DNA of 49,763 nucleotides from an uncultured Prevotellaceae bacterium (GTDB lineage Bacteria > Bacteroidota > Bacteroidia > Bacteroidales > Bacteroidaceae). Positions 17,418-26,965 of the stretch are shown piece by piece. The DNA is taken from assembly GCA_902761605.1 (NCBI GenBank), contig CACWLC010000013.1, positions 1 to 49,763 of the forward strand, given 5' to 3'. How positions within the stretch are numbered: position 1 is the stretch's first letter; each line of letters opens with the position of its first letter. The notes under the pieces were generated by a model. It worked only from the letters and a program-made list of their open reading frames with translations, made no database searches and was not told the DNA's origin. Both the position numbers and the translations under genes were made by a program.

Positions 17418-20400
17418 ATGGCTAAGAGATTTGCAGAACATAATGGTCTGAATCTAACCCAGGTAAATAATGATATCCTGGAGATGTGGCGCGAGAAAAA
17501 CGTATTCTGGCGTTCAGTTGATGAGCGTGAAGGATGTCCACAATTTGTATTCTTCGAGGGTCCTCCCTCAGCAAATGGACACCCAGGAATCCACCACGTT
17601 CTGGCTCGTACCATTAAGGATACCTTCAACCGTTATAAGACCATGAAGGGTTATCAGGTTAAGCGTAAGGCAGGTTGGGATACCCACGGACTGCCCGTAG
17701 AACTTGGTGTAGAGAAGGAACTTGGCATTACCAAAGCCGATATTGATAATAAGGACTCAGAAAAGTACATTTCTACTGAAGATTACAATAAGAAGTGTCG
17801 TGAGAACGTAATGATGTTCACTCAGGAGTGGCGTGACCTTACTGAGAAGATGGGTTATTTTGTTGACCTCGACAATCCATACATTACTTACGATAACAAG
17901 TATATCGAAACTCTTTGGTGGTTGCTCCAGCAGTTCTACAAGAAGGGACTGCTCTATAAGGGCTACACCATCCAGCCATATTCTCCAGCAGCAGGTACAG
18001 GTCTTAGCTCTCACGAGTTGAACCAGCCTGGTTGCTATCGCGATGTTAAGGATACCACAGTTACTGCTCTCTTCAAGGCTCTTAATCCTAAGAAAGAGTG
18101 GACAAAGTGGGGTACACCTTACTTCGTAGCTTGGACCACAACTCCTTGGACATTGCCCTCAAACACTGCACTTTGCGTAGGTCCAAAAATCGACTACGTA
18201 GCTGTTGAGACATATAACGCTTATAATGGTGAGAAGATTACCATTATCCTGGCCGAGAGTCGTCTGAATGCTTACCTCGCACCAGAAGGAAATATCACCG
18301 ATGACGAAGAGATGCCTGAATACAATAAAGGTGAGAAGTTCATGCCTTATCGTATTGTTGGTCGCTATACCGGCGAGGAACTCGTTGGTATGAAGTATCA
18401 GCAGCTGATGCCTTGGGTAAAGCCTTCGGCTAAGCTCGATCAGAATGCTGCCGACTATGTGAAGGAGTATGCTGCAGCACATCCTGAGAAAGTGTTTACA
18501 GGCGAGAACGGCAAGGATCAGTTTGTTGAGATGGAGAGCGAGGCTTTCCGCGTAATCCCTGGCGATTATGTAACAACTGAGGATGGTGCCGGTATCGTAC
18601 ATATTGCTCCAACCTTTGGTGCTGATGACGCCAAGGTTGCTAAGGATGCCCACATTCCAAGCCTGTTCCTTATTAATAAGAAAGGTGAAACTCGTCCTAT
18701 GGTAGACCTTCAGGGTAAGTACTACGTAATGGACGAACTGGATAACAACTTTGTTGAAAAGTGTGTAGATAAGGCTGGCTACGGTCATCATGCAGGCGAC
18801 TTTGTTAAGAACGCTTACGCACCCGAGTTCAACAAGGATGGCAAGTACGACGAGCAGGCTGCTGCAAAGGCAGAAGACCTGAACATCGTGATCTGTATGG
18901 AGATGAAGCAGGAGGGTACAGCTCTTAAGATTGAGAAGCACGTACACAACTATCCTCACTGCTGGCGTACAGACAAGCCTGTGCTCTATTATCCTCTCGA
19001 CTCTTGGTTCATCCGCTCTACAGCTAAGAAGGACCGTATGTTCGAGCTTAACAAGACCATCAACTGGCAGCCAGAGTCTACTGGTACAGGCCGTTTTGGT
19101 AACTGGCTTGAGAACCTGAACGACTGGAACCTCTCTCGTTCACGTTTCTGGGGAACTCCACTTCCTATCTGGCGCGATGAGGATGGCAAGGAAATCTGCA
19201 TCGGTTCTGTAGAGGAACTCTATAACGAGATAGAGAAGGCTGTTAAGGCTGGATTCATGAAGTCTAACCCTCTGAAGGACAACGGTTTTGTTCCTGGCGA
19301 TATGTCGAAGGAGAACTACGACAAGATCGACCTGCATCGTCCTTATGTGGATAATATCGTACTGGTTTCAGAGAGCGGCAAGCCAATGAAGCGCGAGACC
19401 GACCTTATCGACGTATGGTTCGATTCTGGTTCTATGCCTTACGCCCAGATTCACTATCCATTCGAGAATAAGGATCTGATTGATAAGGGCATCGCATTCC
19501 CATGCGACTTCATCAACGAGGGTGTGGATCAGACCCGTGGTTGGTTCTTCACTCTGCATGCCATTGCTACCATGATATTCGACTCAGTAGCCTTCAAGAA
19601 TGTTATTTCTTCAGGTCTGGTGCTCGATGCTAAGGGTAACAAGATGTCAAAGCACGTTGGTAACGTGGTTAATCCATTCGATATGATTGGCAAGTACGGT
19701 AGCGATGCTGTACGTCTGTATATGATGACCAACTCTGAGCCTTGGGACAACCTTAAGTTTGATCCAGAGGGCGTAGACGAGGTTCGCCGTAAGTTCTTCG
19801 GCACCCTTTATAACACATATAGCTTCTTTGCACTCTATGCAAATGTAGATGGTTTCGATCCTACAGCAGCACAAGTTGCATTCGAGAAGCGCCCAGAGAT
19901 CGACCGTTGGATTCTCTCTTGCCTGAACACACTCATCAAGGGTGTAGAGGCAGAGCTTGAGAACTACGATCCAACTCGTGCTGGTCGACTGATTGACGCA
20001 TTCGTTAACGACGATCTGAGTAACTGGTTCGTACGTCTTAACCGTAAGCGTTTCTGGGGCAAGGAGATGAGCGAGGATAAGCTCAGCGCTTACCAGACTC
20101 TCTATACCTGCCTGATGACAGTATCTAAGTTGCTTGCTCCATTTGCTCCTTTCTATGCAGATCAGCTGTATAAGGACCTTGGAGGCGAGCTCGATTCAGT
20201 ACACCTCGATAAGTTCCCTGTAGCCGACGATGCTCAGATTGATAAGGATCTTGAGGCACGTATGCAGATGGCACAGAAGATTACCTCTATGGTTCTGGCT
20301 CTGCGTCGCAAGGTAAACATCAAGGTTCGTCAGCCGCTGCAGGCCATCATGGTTCCTGCCATCGACGCTGAACAGAAGAAGCACATCGATGCTGTTAAGG

Positions 20401-20978
20401 ACTTGATTATGAACGAGGTAAACGTGAAGGAGCTTCGTTTCGTTGAGGGTGCTGGCGTACTGGTTAAGAAGGTTAAGTGCAACTTCCGCACGATGGGTAA
20501 GAAGTTCGGCAAGCTCATGAAGAGTGTTGCTGCCGCTATGGATGCCCTCTCTCAGGAGCAGATAGCTGAGCTTGAGAAGAACGGCACCATTGGTATCGAT
20601 GTTGAGGGCCAGGCTATCACCGTAGAGGCTGCCGATGTTGATATCATCAGCGAGGATATTCCAGGCTGGTTGGTTGCAAACGAGGGTAACCTCACTGTAG
20701 CTCTCGAGGTAGAACTTACCGAGGAACTGAAGAACGAGGGTATGGCCCGTGAGCTTATCAACCGCATTCAGAACATCCGTAAAGAGAGTGGTCTTGAGAT
20801 TACAGACCGTATATCTGTTATTGTTTCACCAAATGCTGATGTAGAGAAGAGTCTCAGCAGTTTTGCTGAATATATCAAGACTCAGGTACTGGCTGATGAC
20901 ATCAAAGCAGAGGCTAACGATGGGCAGGAAGTTGATTTTGATGAATTTAAATTGAATATTAAAGTAGAAAAGAAATAA
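17418..20978 (+). CDS. ileS: Isoleucyl-tRNA synthetase
   Basis: An 1186-residue class I aminoacyl-tRNA synthetase with the large editing insertion (about 190-420) and a long C-terminal anticodon region. The HIGH element is the variant within ANGHPGIHH (residues 52-60), where GIHH takes the place of HxGH; similar GxHH forms are known in the long type-2 IleRS group. The second catalytic loop is KMSKH (in KGNKMSKHVGN). Type-2 enzymes are often less sensitive to mupirocin, which is family knowledge and not shown here. It leads a probable operon with a DksA-like gene and lspA. Confidence 0.96.
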   Translation: MAKRFAEHNGLNLTQVNNDILEMWREKNVFWRSVDEREGCPQFVFFEGPPSANGHPGIHHVLARTIKDTFNRYKTMKGYQVKRKAGWDTHGLPVELGVEKELGITKADIDNKDSEKYISTEDYNKKCRENVMMFTQEWRDLTEKMGYFVDLDNPYITYDNKYIETLWWLLQQFYKKGLLYKGYTIQPYSPAAGTGLSSHELNQPGCYRDVKDTTVTALFKALNPKKEWTKWGTPYFVAWTTTPWTLPSNTALCVGPKIDYVAVETYNAYNGEKITIILAESRLNAYLAPEGNITDDEEMPEYNKGEKFMPYRIVGRYTGEELVGMKYQQLMPWVKPSAKLDQNAADYVKEYAAAHPEKVFTGENGKDQFVEMESEAFRVIPGDYVTTEDGAGIVHIAPTFGADDAKVAKDAHIPSLFLINKKGETRPMVDLQGKYYVMDELDNNFVEKCVDKAGYGHHAGDFVKNAYAPEFNKDGKYDEQAAAKAEDLNIVICMEMKQEGTALKIEKHVHNYPHCWRTDKPVLYYPLDSWFIRSTAKKDRMFELNKTINWQPESTGTGRFGNWLENLNDWNLSRSRFWGTPLPIWRDEDGKEICIGSVEELYNEIEKAVKAGFMKSNPLKDNGFVPGDMSKENYDKIDLHRPYVDNIVLVSESGKPMKRETDLIDVWFDSGSMPYAQIHYPFENKDLIDKGIAFPCDFINEGVDQTRGWFFTLHAIATMIFDSVAFKNVISSGLVLDAKGNKMSKHVGNVVNPFDMIGKYGSDAVRLYMMTNSEPWDNLKFDPEGVDEVRRKFFGTLYNTYSFFALYANVDGFDPTAAQVAFEKRPEIDRWILSCLNTLIKGVEAELENYDPTRAGRLIDAFVNDDLSNWFVRLNRKRFWGKEMSEDKLSAYQTLYTCLMTVSKLLAPFAPFYADQLYKDLGGELDSVHLDKFPVADDAQIDKDLEARMQMAQKITSMVLALRRKVNIKVRQPLQAIMVPAIDAEQKKHIDAVKDLIMNEVNVKELRFVEGAGVLVKKVKCNFRTMGKKFGKLMKSVAAAMDALSQEQIAELEKNGTIGIDVEGQAITVEAADVDIISEDIPGWLVANEGNLTVALEVELTEELKNEGMARELINRIQNIRKESGLEITDRISVIVSPNADVEKSLSSFAEYIKTQVLADDIKAEANDGQEVDFDEFKLNIKVEKK

Positions 20979-20999
20979 TAAATCAACAATATCTGAATT

Positions 21000-21380
21000 A
21001 TGGCAGAAAAGAAACGTTACTCTGATGAGGAACTGGAAGAGTTCCGTCAGATAATTATGGACAAGATGGCATTAGCCAAGAGAGACTATGACCAGATGAT
21101 GAAAGTGCTCATGAATGAGGACTCTAACGATGTTGATGACACATCTCCAACCTATAAAGCTCTGGAGGAGGGTAGTGCCACACAATCTAAGGAAGAGCTC
21201 ATAAGCATGGCTGCTCGTCAACAGAAATTCATTCAGGGTCTTAAAGCTGCTCTCGTAAGAATTGAAAACAAAACCTATGGTATCGATCGTATTACAGGTG
21301 AGCTGATACCAAAAGAACGTCTTCGTGCAGTACCTCACGCAACATTGAGTGTACAGTCGAAGCTGAACCAAAAGAAATAA
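21000..21380 (+). CDS. TraR/DksA-family protein without zinc-finger cysteines
   Basis: A 126-residue protein with a helical hairpin (about 5-85) and a C-terminal segment TYGIDRITGELIPKERLRAVPHAT typical of DksA/TraR proteins, which bind the RNA polymerase secondary channel and modulate transcription with ppGpp. All cysteines are missing, including the one that usually follows TYGI, so it cannot form the zinc finger. Cysteine-poor DksA forms exist in other bacteria and may still work. It lies 21 bases after ileS and 7 before lspA. Confidence 0.85.
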   Translation: MAEKKRYSDEELEEFRQIIMDKMALAKRDYDQMMKVLMNEDSNDVDDTSPTYKALEEGSATQSKEELISMAARQQKFIQGLKAALVRIENKTYGIDRITGELIPKERLRAVPHATLSVQSKLNQKK

Positions 21381-21387
21381 ACTCTCT

Positions 21388-22023
21388 GTGAGCTTGTTGA
21401 ATAAGATCTGTTCAAAAGGTGGACTGGCTGTAGGAATAGTAATAGCTATCCTGATAATAGACCAGCTGATAAAGATATGGGTGAAAACCAGCATGCACTT
21501 GCATGAGTCTATTCATATCACAGACTGGTTCTATATCACTTTCATAGAGAATATGGGAATGGCCTTCGGTATGCAGATTGGCAGTAAAATTCTGTTGTCG
21601 CTATTCCGAATGGTTGCGATTGCAGTATTGAGCTATTACATCTGGCAACAGATAAGAAAGAATGTGCGCATGGGCTATCTAGTCTGTCTGGCAATGATAC
21701 TTGCCGGTGCTGCAGGTAATCTTATTGACTGTATGTTCTATGGCCTCTGTTTCACCAGCTCTTCTGAATTTTACACATCATATCTTGTACATTTTGGTTC
21801 AGGATATGCTCCGTTTCTGATGGGAAAAGTGGTAGATATGTTTTACTTCCCTCTGATTGAGACAGACTGGCCTCAGTGGATGCCATTTGTAGGTGGTGAC
21901 CACTTTGTGTTCTTCAGTCCTGTCTTTAATTTCGCAGATGCGAGTATCAGTGTTGGAGTTGTATTATTACTACTTTTCTACAGGAAAGAGATCAGCGAGA
22001 TATCACTAAAAAAAGATGAATAG
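21388..22023 (+). CDS. lspA: Lipoprotein signal peptidase (signal peptidase II)
   Basis: A 211-residue inner-membrane aspartic protease that cleaves the signal peptide of diacylated prolipoproteins. Four hydrophobic segments are visible; the two catalytic Asp are in GAAGNLIDCMFYG and VFNFADASISVG. It is longer than the E. coli enzyme because of an extra periplasmic loop between them, usual for Bacteroidetes. The start is GTG at 21388 (TTG at 21394 possible). It overlaps the next gene, itself a lipoprotein, by 8 bases, and many genes in this window encode its substrates. Confidence 0.93.
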   Translation: MSLLNKICSKGGLAVGIVIAILIIDQLIKIWVKTSMHLHESIHITDWFYITFIENMGMAFGMQIGSKILLSLFRMVAIAVLSYYIWQQIRKNVRMGYLVCLAMILAGAAGNLIDCMFYGLCFTSSSEFYTSYLVHFGSGYAPFLMGKVVDMFYFPLIETDWPQWMPFVGGDHFVFFSPVFNFADASISVGVVLLLLFYRKEISEISLKKDE

Positions 22024-22942
22024 GCCTTTCTCTCATATCATTGTGTTTATGGCGTCGGTGCTTTGCATCGTAAGTTGTAAGCCTGGGGTACCAAAAGAGG
22101 TTATCCAGCCTGATGATATGGAAGATATTCTTTACGACTATTATGTTTCCCAAGGTATCGCATCAATGCCTGGGCCACAGAGTGGGAGTGAGGACTACAA
22201 ACGCGATATGTACTTTAATAGTGTTCTCAATAAATATGGTGTGACTCGGGCGGAGTTTGATTCTTCTCTCGTGTATTACTATACACGTGCTGACCGTTTT
22301 GTTGAGATATACAAAAGTGTACAGGAACGAATGAGTGAGGAAGCCCTGAATCTTGGAGCAACTGAGGGTGAGGTAGAACGATTCACTGCAATGCAAAGTC
22401 TTTCGGGCGATACTGCAAGTATATGGGAAGGCATGAAGTCGGCAAGACTTATGCCACAAGCTCCATATAATAAAATGCAGTTTGTTCAGAAAGCAGACAC
22501 CTCGTTTCGTAAGGGTGACAGTTTTATGTTGTCATTTAAGAGTGATTTCTTATATCAAGGAGGTAATAAAGATGCTCTTTTGTACTTAGCAGTCAAATAT
22601 ACGAATGATAGTATTGTAGCTCAGGCTACTCACTTTTCCGTCAGTGGTATAAATCAGTTGAGAATAAACCCAGTAGATCTTATGCCCAAGGAGATAATGG
22701 GATATTTCTATCTTGGACAGGGATATGAGAAAAGTTCTGATTTAAGACTGTTATCCATAAGTGATATCCAACTTATCCGATTCCACAAAAAGAAAGAAGA
22801 AGGAGCTGAAGAAAAAACTCTTGAGACGCCTATTGAACCAGATTCAATTAGGCAGAAAAAAGACTCTATCCGCCGTGCTCAGCAGCATAAGTTTGGAGTA
22901 AAACCTACTGAGATGAAAGAATTAGAAATGAGAAGAAATTAA
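22016..22942 (+). CDS. DUF4296 family lipoprotein
   Basis: A 308-residue predicted lipoprotein: signal peptide with Cys at residue 21 (IVSCKPG). The segment DMEDILYDYYVSQGIA, then YKRDMYFNSVLNKYGVTRAEFDSSLVYYY, matches the Bacteroidetes DUF4296 family. The second half is beta-rich and ends in a Lys/Glu-rich tail. Function unknown. It overlaps lspA by 8 bases, so the two are translationally linked. Confidence 0.85.
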   Translation: MNRPFSHIIVFMASVLCIVSCKPGVPKEVIQPDDMEDILYDYYVSQGIASMPGPQSGSEDYKRDMYFNSVLNKYGVTRAEFDSSLVYYYTRADRFVEIYKSVQERMSEEALNLGATEGEVERFTAMQSLSGDTASIWEGMKSARLMPQAPYNKMQFVQKADTSFRKGDSFMLSFKSDFLYQGGNKDALLYLAVKYTNDSIVAQATHFSVSGINQLRINPVDLMPKEIMGYFYLGQGYEKSSDLRLLSISDIQLIRFHKKKEEGAEEKTLETPIEPDSIRQKKDSIRRAQQHKFGVKPTEMKELEMRRN

Positions 22943-22961
22943 CCAATAAAACTATATAATT

Positions 22962-24290
22962 ATGAATCTAAAATTCCGTTTGGCACTAATGAATTTCCTG
23001 GAGTTTGCTGTATGGGGTGCCTATCTAACATGTATGGGAAATTATCTTGGAATCGCAGGATTAGGCGACAAGATTTCATGGTTTTATGCTATCCAAGGCA
23101 TAGTAAGTATCTTCATGCCGACATTGATGGGTATTGTCGCAGATAAGTACATACAGCCACAGCAATTATTAGGTCTTTGTCATCTTTTAGCAGGTGGCTT
23201 CATGATCAGCTGCTGGTGGATGGGTGAACAGGCTGGATTCGGAAATGAACTTGCAGACAAGTCAATGTTCATAGCCCTTTATACGTTGAGTGTGGCATTC
23301 TATATGCCTACAATCGCCCTAACGAATACTGCTGCATTTACCATTCTTAAAAATAACGGTTTGGACACTGTTAAGGATTTTCCACCTATTCGTGTACTTG
23401 GAACAGTTGGTTTCATTGCTACCATGTGGTTTGTTAACTGTGCCTTTATTGATGACAGTGGTTTTGGCTTTACACTGGGTGAAAATGCTCATAAGTTCCA
23501 GTATACGTATTTGCAGTTCCTAGTATCAGGTATCCTTAGTATTGTATTATTCGTATATTGCTTTACATTACCAGAATGTAAGTTGGAAAAGAAAGAAGGT
23601 AAGGTATCGCTTGTCGAAACTCTTGGACTCAATGCTTTCAAGTTATTTAAGCGTCGTCAGATGGCATTGTTCTTCATATTCTCGGCATTACTTGGTATGT
23701 GTCTGCAAGTAACAAATGGTTTTGCAGGTCCATTCCTGACAAGCTTTAAGGGAACCCCAGAGTTTGCCGATTCTTTTGCTGCTAACAATGCAACAATGTT
23801 GACTTCAATCTCTCAGATAAGTGAGGCATTATGTATTCTTATGATACCATTCTTCCTGAAGCGTTTTGGTATAAAGGTTGTAATGATGATGTCACTTTTT
23901 GCTTGGGTATTCCGCTTCGGTTTCTTCGGTATCGGTAATCCAGCAATGCCTGGTGTTATATTCTTTATCCTCTCTTGTATTGTTTACGGTGTAGCATTCG
24001 ACTTCTTTAATGTATCTGGCGGTATCTTTGTAGATCAGGAATGTGCTCCCGACATTAAGGCTTCTGCTCAAGGACTGTTCATGATGATGACAAATGGTCT
24101 GGGTGCAACCATAGGAACATTGGCTGCAGGAGAGATTGTGAATGCATATTGTGGATGGGAAGGCGGATATCTTGTTGGAGACTGGCAGACATGTTGGTTC
24201 ATCTTTGCTTCCTTCGCATTGGTAGTAGGCATCACATTCGCTATTGTTTTCAAGCCCGAAAAGAAACCAATCACGGAGATTAAGCACTAA
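22962..24290 (+). CDS. MFS transporter of the nucleoside:H+ symporter type
   Basis: A 442-residue integral membrane protein with about 12 helices. N-terminal MNLKFRLALMNFLEFAVWGAYLTCMGNYL and FFVDQECAPDIKASAQGLFMMMTNGLG-like sequence near the end match the NupG/XapB nucleoside-proton symporter family. It should import nucleosides; the exact substrate cannot be read from the sequence. It lies 19 bases after the DUF4296 gene and 2 bases before rsmE. Confidence 0.85.
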   Translation: MNLKFRLALMNFLEFAVWGAYLTCMGNYLGIAGLGDKISWFYAIQGIVSIFMPTLMGIVADKYIQPQQLLGLCHLLAGGFMISCWWMGEQAGFGNELADKSMFIALYTLSVAFYMPTIALTNTAAFTILKNNGLDTVKDFPPIRVLGTVGFIATMWFVNCAFIDDSGFGFTLGENAHKFQYTYLQFLVSGILSIVLFVYCFTLPECKLEKKEGKVSLVETLGLNAFKLFKRRQMALFFIFSALLGMCLQVTNGFAGPFLTSFKGTPEFADSFAANNATMLTSISQISEALCILMIPFFLKRFGIKVVMMMSLFAWVFRFGFFGIGNPAMPGVIFFILSCIVYGVAFDFFNVSGGIFVDQECAPDIKASAQGLFMMMTNGLGATIGTLAAGEIVNAYCGWEGGYLVGDWQTCWFIFASFALVVGITFAIVFKPEKKPITEIKH

Positions 24291-24292
24291 AT

Positions 24293-25012
24293 ATGAAAGA
24301 GGTTAGATTCTTCTTTGTTCCTGGTGCTGAGAATCAGACAGAGTTACCTTCTGAAGAGGCGATGCACGCAATGCGTGTGTTACGTATCAAAGGTGGCGAT
24401 GAGATGATGCTTATGGATGGAGAAGGAAATTTCTTCAGGGCAGAGGTGACAATCGCTGCTACTCATCATTGCTACTATCACATAATAGAAAAGATGCCTC
24501 AGGAGCGCCAGTGGAAAGGATATGTACACCTGGCTATTGCCCCAACAAAGATGATGGATCGCATCGAATGGCTTATGGAAAAAGCAGTGGAAATAGGTGT
24601 TGATGAAGTATCATTCTTAAACTGCCAGTTCTCAGAGCGTCGCCTTATTAAGAGTGCACGTATGGAGAAAATATCTATATCTGCAGTAAAACAGAGTCAC
24701 AAAGCATGGAAGCCGATTCTTAACGAGATGATGTCGTATAATAAGTTCATCGAATCTCATCGTGAGGGTGCTAAGTTCATAGCCCATTGTTATGATGAAG
24801 TTCCAAGGACATATCTCTTTGACGAGTTGAGACATCTGGATGCTGAAGAGAAAGTGACAGTTTTGATAGGACCGGAGGGCGATTTCAGCATTGACGAAGT
24901 AGAATATGCAATAAAACAAGGATATAAGAGCGTTCATCTAGGAAAGAGTAGGCTGCGTACAGAAACAGCAGGACTCTCGGCCGTAATGATGATGCAACTT
25001 GCAAAAGAGTAA
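24293..25012 (+). CDS. rsmE: 16S rRNA m3U1498 methyltransferase
   Basis: A 239-residue SPOUT methyltransferase that methylates U1498 of 16S rRNA. An N-terminal PUA-like domain (MHAMRVLRIKGGDEMMLMDGEG) is followed by the knotted SAM domain with VLIGPEGDFSIDEVEYA and LGKSRLRTETAGLSAV. Length is normal. It sits 2 bases after the transporter gene and 19 before the CoA-ligase gene, so all are probably cotranscribed. Confidence 0.94.
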   Translation: MKEVRFFFVPGAENQTELPSEEAMHAMRVLRIKGGDEMMLMDGEGNFFRAEVTIAATHHCYYHIIEKMPQERQWKGYVHLAIAPTKMMDRIEWLMEKAVEIGVDEVSFLNCQFSERRLIKSARMEKISISAVKQSHKAWKPILNEMMSYNKFIESHREGAKFIAHCYDEVPRTYLFDELRHLDAEEKVTVLIGPEGDFSIDEVEYAIKQGYKSVHLGKSRLRTETAGLSAVMMMQLAKE

Positions 25013-25031
25013 TCGTAAAAAAACTAAAGAT

Positions 25032-26369
25032 ATGACTGACGAGAAAATCATGGCTAGCATAAAGCCTGATGGTGAATGCTGGCAACCAGAAATTGAAAAA
25101 ATGCCAAGAGAGCAGCTAAGAGAGTTGCAAGTAAAGAAACTGAAAGAGACTATCAACGTATGTCTGAAATCTCCTTTCTATAAAAAACGTCTTGGCGAGC
25201 TAGGTATCACTGCTGATTCTATTAACACACCTGAGGACATCCGCAAGATTCCTTTCACCACAAAGCAGGATCTTAGAGATAACTATCCATTTGGTTTAGT
25301 AGGAGGTGACAGAGACGATGCTGTGCGCATCCACTCTACAAGTGGTACTACAGGTAATCCATGTGTAGTCCTTTATTCAGAGCACGACATCTGTTCTTGG
25401 GCCAATATGATTGCCAGAAACCTTTATATGGTGGGATGTCGTAAGAGTGATGTGTTCCAGAACTCTAGCGGTTATGGTATGTTTACAGGTGGCCTTGGTT
25501 TCCAATATGGTGCCGAGTGGTTAGGTGCAATGACTGTTCCTGCTGCTGCCGGTAACTCTAAGCGTCAGATTAAATTTATTAAGGACTTTGGCACTACCTG
25601 TCTCCATGCTATTCCGTCATATGCCATTCGTCTGGCAGAGGTATTCAAGGAAGAAGGAGTAGATCCCGCCAGCACAAAACTACGCACCCTTTGTATAGGT
25701 GCTGAGCCTCATACTGAGGAGCAGCGCCGTCGTATTGAGCGTATGCTGGGAGTGAAAGCATACAACTCATTCGGTATGACAGAGATGAATGGTCCTGGTG
25801 TCGCTTTCGAATGTAAATACCAGGAAGGCATGCACCTCTGGGAGGATAATTATCTTATTGAAATAGTTGACCCTGATACATTAGAGCCTGTACCTGATGG
25901 AGAAATGGGAGAGATGGTTCTTACTACTCTCGACCGTAATATGATGCCTGTATTAAGGTATCGCACGCGCGATCTTACTCGTATCATCCCAGGAGAGTGT
26001 AAATGTGGACGTACTCACAGAAGAATTGACCGTATCAAGGGACGTACAGATGATATGTTCATTATCAAGGGTGTAAACGTATTCCCAATGCAGGTTGAGA
26101 AGATACTTGTACAGTATCCAGGACTTGGCAGTAATTATCTTATCACATTGGAGACGGTAGATGACAATGATGTAATGACTGTAGAAGTAGAGCTTGATGG
26201 TTTGGAGACAGACATCTATCCAGAGATGCAGAGGATGATGAAAGATATCCAACGTGCACTGAAGGATGAGATTCTGCTTACGCCTGTAGTTAAACTCGTA
26301 AAGAAAGGTTCTCTTCCTCAGAGTGAAGGTAAGGCTGTTAGAGTTCACGACCTCAGAAACAATAAGTAA
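25032..26369 (+). CDS. Phenylacetate-CoA ligase family protein
   Basis: A 445-residue adenylate-forming enzyme of the PaaK type. Motifs: HSTSGTTGNPCVVLYS (phosphate loop), SFGMTEMNGPGVAFEC (AMP site), YRTRDLTRI and the C-terminal Lys region GSLPQSEGKAVRV. The family activates aryl or related carboxylates as acyl-AMP and then acyl-CoA. In gut Bacteroidales such genes usually serve arylacetate activation linked to amino acid fermentation; substrate here is not shown. Start chosen at the ATG at 25032, 19 bases after rsmE, because MTDEKIMASIKPDG is the natural N-terminus. Confidence 0.9.
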   Translation: MTDEKIMASIKPDGECWQPEIEKMPREQLRELQVKKLKETINVCLKSPFYKKRLGELGITADSINTPEDIRKIPFTTKQDLRDNYPFGLVGGDRDDAVRIHSTSGTTGNPCVVLYSEHDICSWANMIARNLYMVGCRKSDVFQNSSGYGMFTGGLGFQYGAEWLGAMTVPAAAGNSKRQIKFIKDFGTTCLHAIPSYAIRLAEVFKEEGVDPASTKLRTLCIGAEPHTEEQRRRIERMLGVKAYNSFGMTEMNGPGVAFECKYQEGMHLWEDNYLIEIVDPDTLEPVPDGEMGEMVLTTLDRNMMPVLRYRTRDLTRIIPGECKCGRTHRRIDRIKGRTDDMFIIKGVNVFPMQVEKILVQYPGLGSNYLITLETVDDNDVMTVEVELDGLETDIYPEMQRMMKDIQRALKDEILLTPVVKLVKKGSLPQSEGKAVRVHDLRNNK

Positions 26370-26376
26370 TAAGAAG

Positions 26377-26904
26377 ATGAGATACTTAGGAGTTCTTCTT
26401 GGACTTTTATGTACGATGTCAATATCGGGTAGGGAAGGGGAGACCACAGATAGTATGGCTTCTCCTCCCTTATCTATTCGTGATGCTTTTAAACAGATGC
26501 CGACATCAATTCTTCCTACGCTTTCAGAAAATAACAGATTGGACATGATAGATTTTTTAGATTCCAAGCTGAAAGCAGAGGTAGACAATCTTCTTGGCGG
26601 CAAGAGTGAGATGACAGCACTTTCTGACGATAGTATCAGTATAAGAGTCAGCGAAGCTCTGCATATGACATTATTGTTGCTTAAGCCTTCGTTACCCACA
26701 GATAGTTTAAAACAGATTATTTGTGTGGCTCAGACTTATGGAAGCGATTCCTTATCATTGTCTACAAAAATTGATTTCTATACAGACAAATGGGAAAAAT
26801 TAGAATCCACCCCAGATCTGTTTAAAGCTGATAAGGATAGGATCTCGGCATTAGATTTGCAAACAATTGTGAATTGGAATAAAGAAATTCTGAAAAAAGA
26901 TTAA
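26377..26904 (+). CDS. DUF3256 family secreted protein
   Basis: A 175-residue protein with a signal peptide (MRYLGVLLGLLCTMSISG) and the core SIRDAFKQMPTSILPTLSENNRLDMIDFLDSKL typical of the Bacteroidetes DUF3256 family. No lipobox is visible, so a periplasmic protein is expected. Function unknown. It begins 7 bases after the CoA-ligase gene and ends the ileS-to-DUF3256 run. Confidence 0.85.
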   Translation: MRYLGVLLGLLCTMSISGREGETTDSMASPPLSIRDAFKQMPTSILPTLSENNRLDMIDFLDSKLKAEVDNLLGGKSEMTALSDDSISIRVSEALHMTLLLLKPSLPTDSLKQIICVAQTYGSDSLSLSTKIDFYTDKWEKLESTPDLFKADKDRISALDLQTIVNWNKEILKKD

Positions 26905-26953
26905 ATCAAGATAGAATACATAGCAAATTTATGAATGAATTTAAAAATATTCG

Positions 26954-26961
26954 TATCTTTG
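26954..26961 (+). promoter_or_regulatory. -7 box of the candidate small RNA
   Basis: TATCTTTG matches TAnnTTTG. The expected -33 position holds TTTA rather than TTTG. No gene in this direction lies downstream before the terminator at 27071-27104; the next gene, proS, is on the other strand. Confidence 0.6.
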
Positions 26962-26965
26962 CCAT

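Noticed and set aside
18159-18959. Long antisense ORF inside ileS
   Set aside because: It is a shadow of the ileS codon bias; it has no start signal, promoter or recognisable domain.
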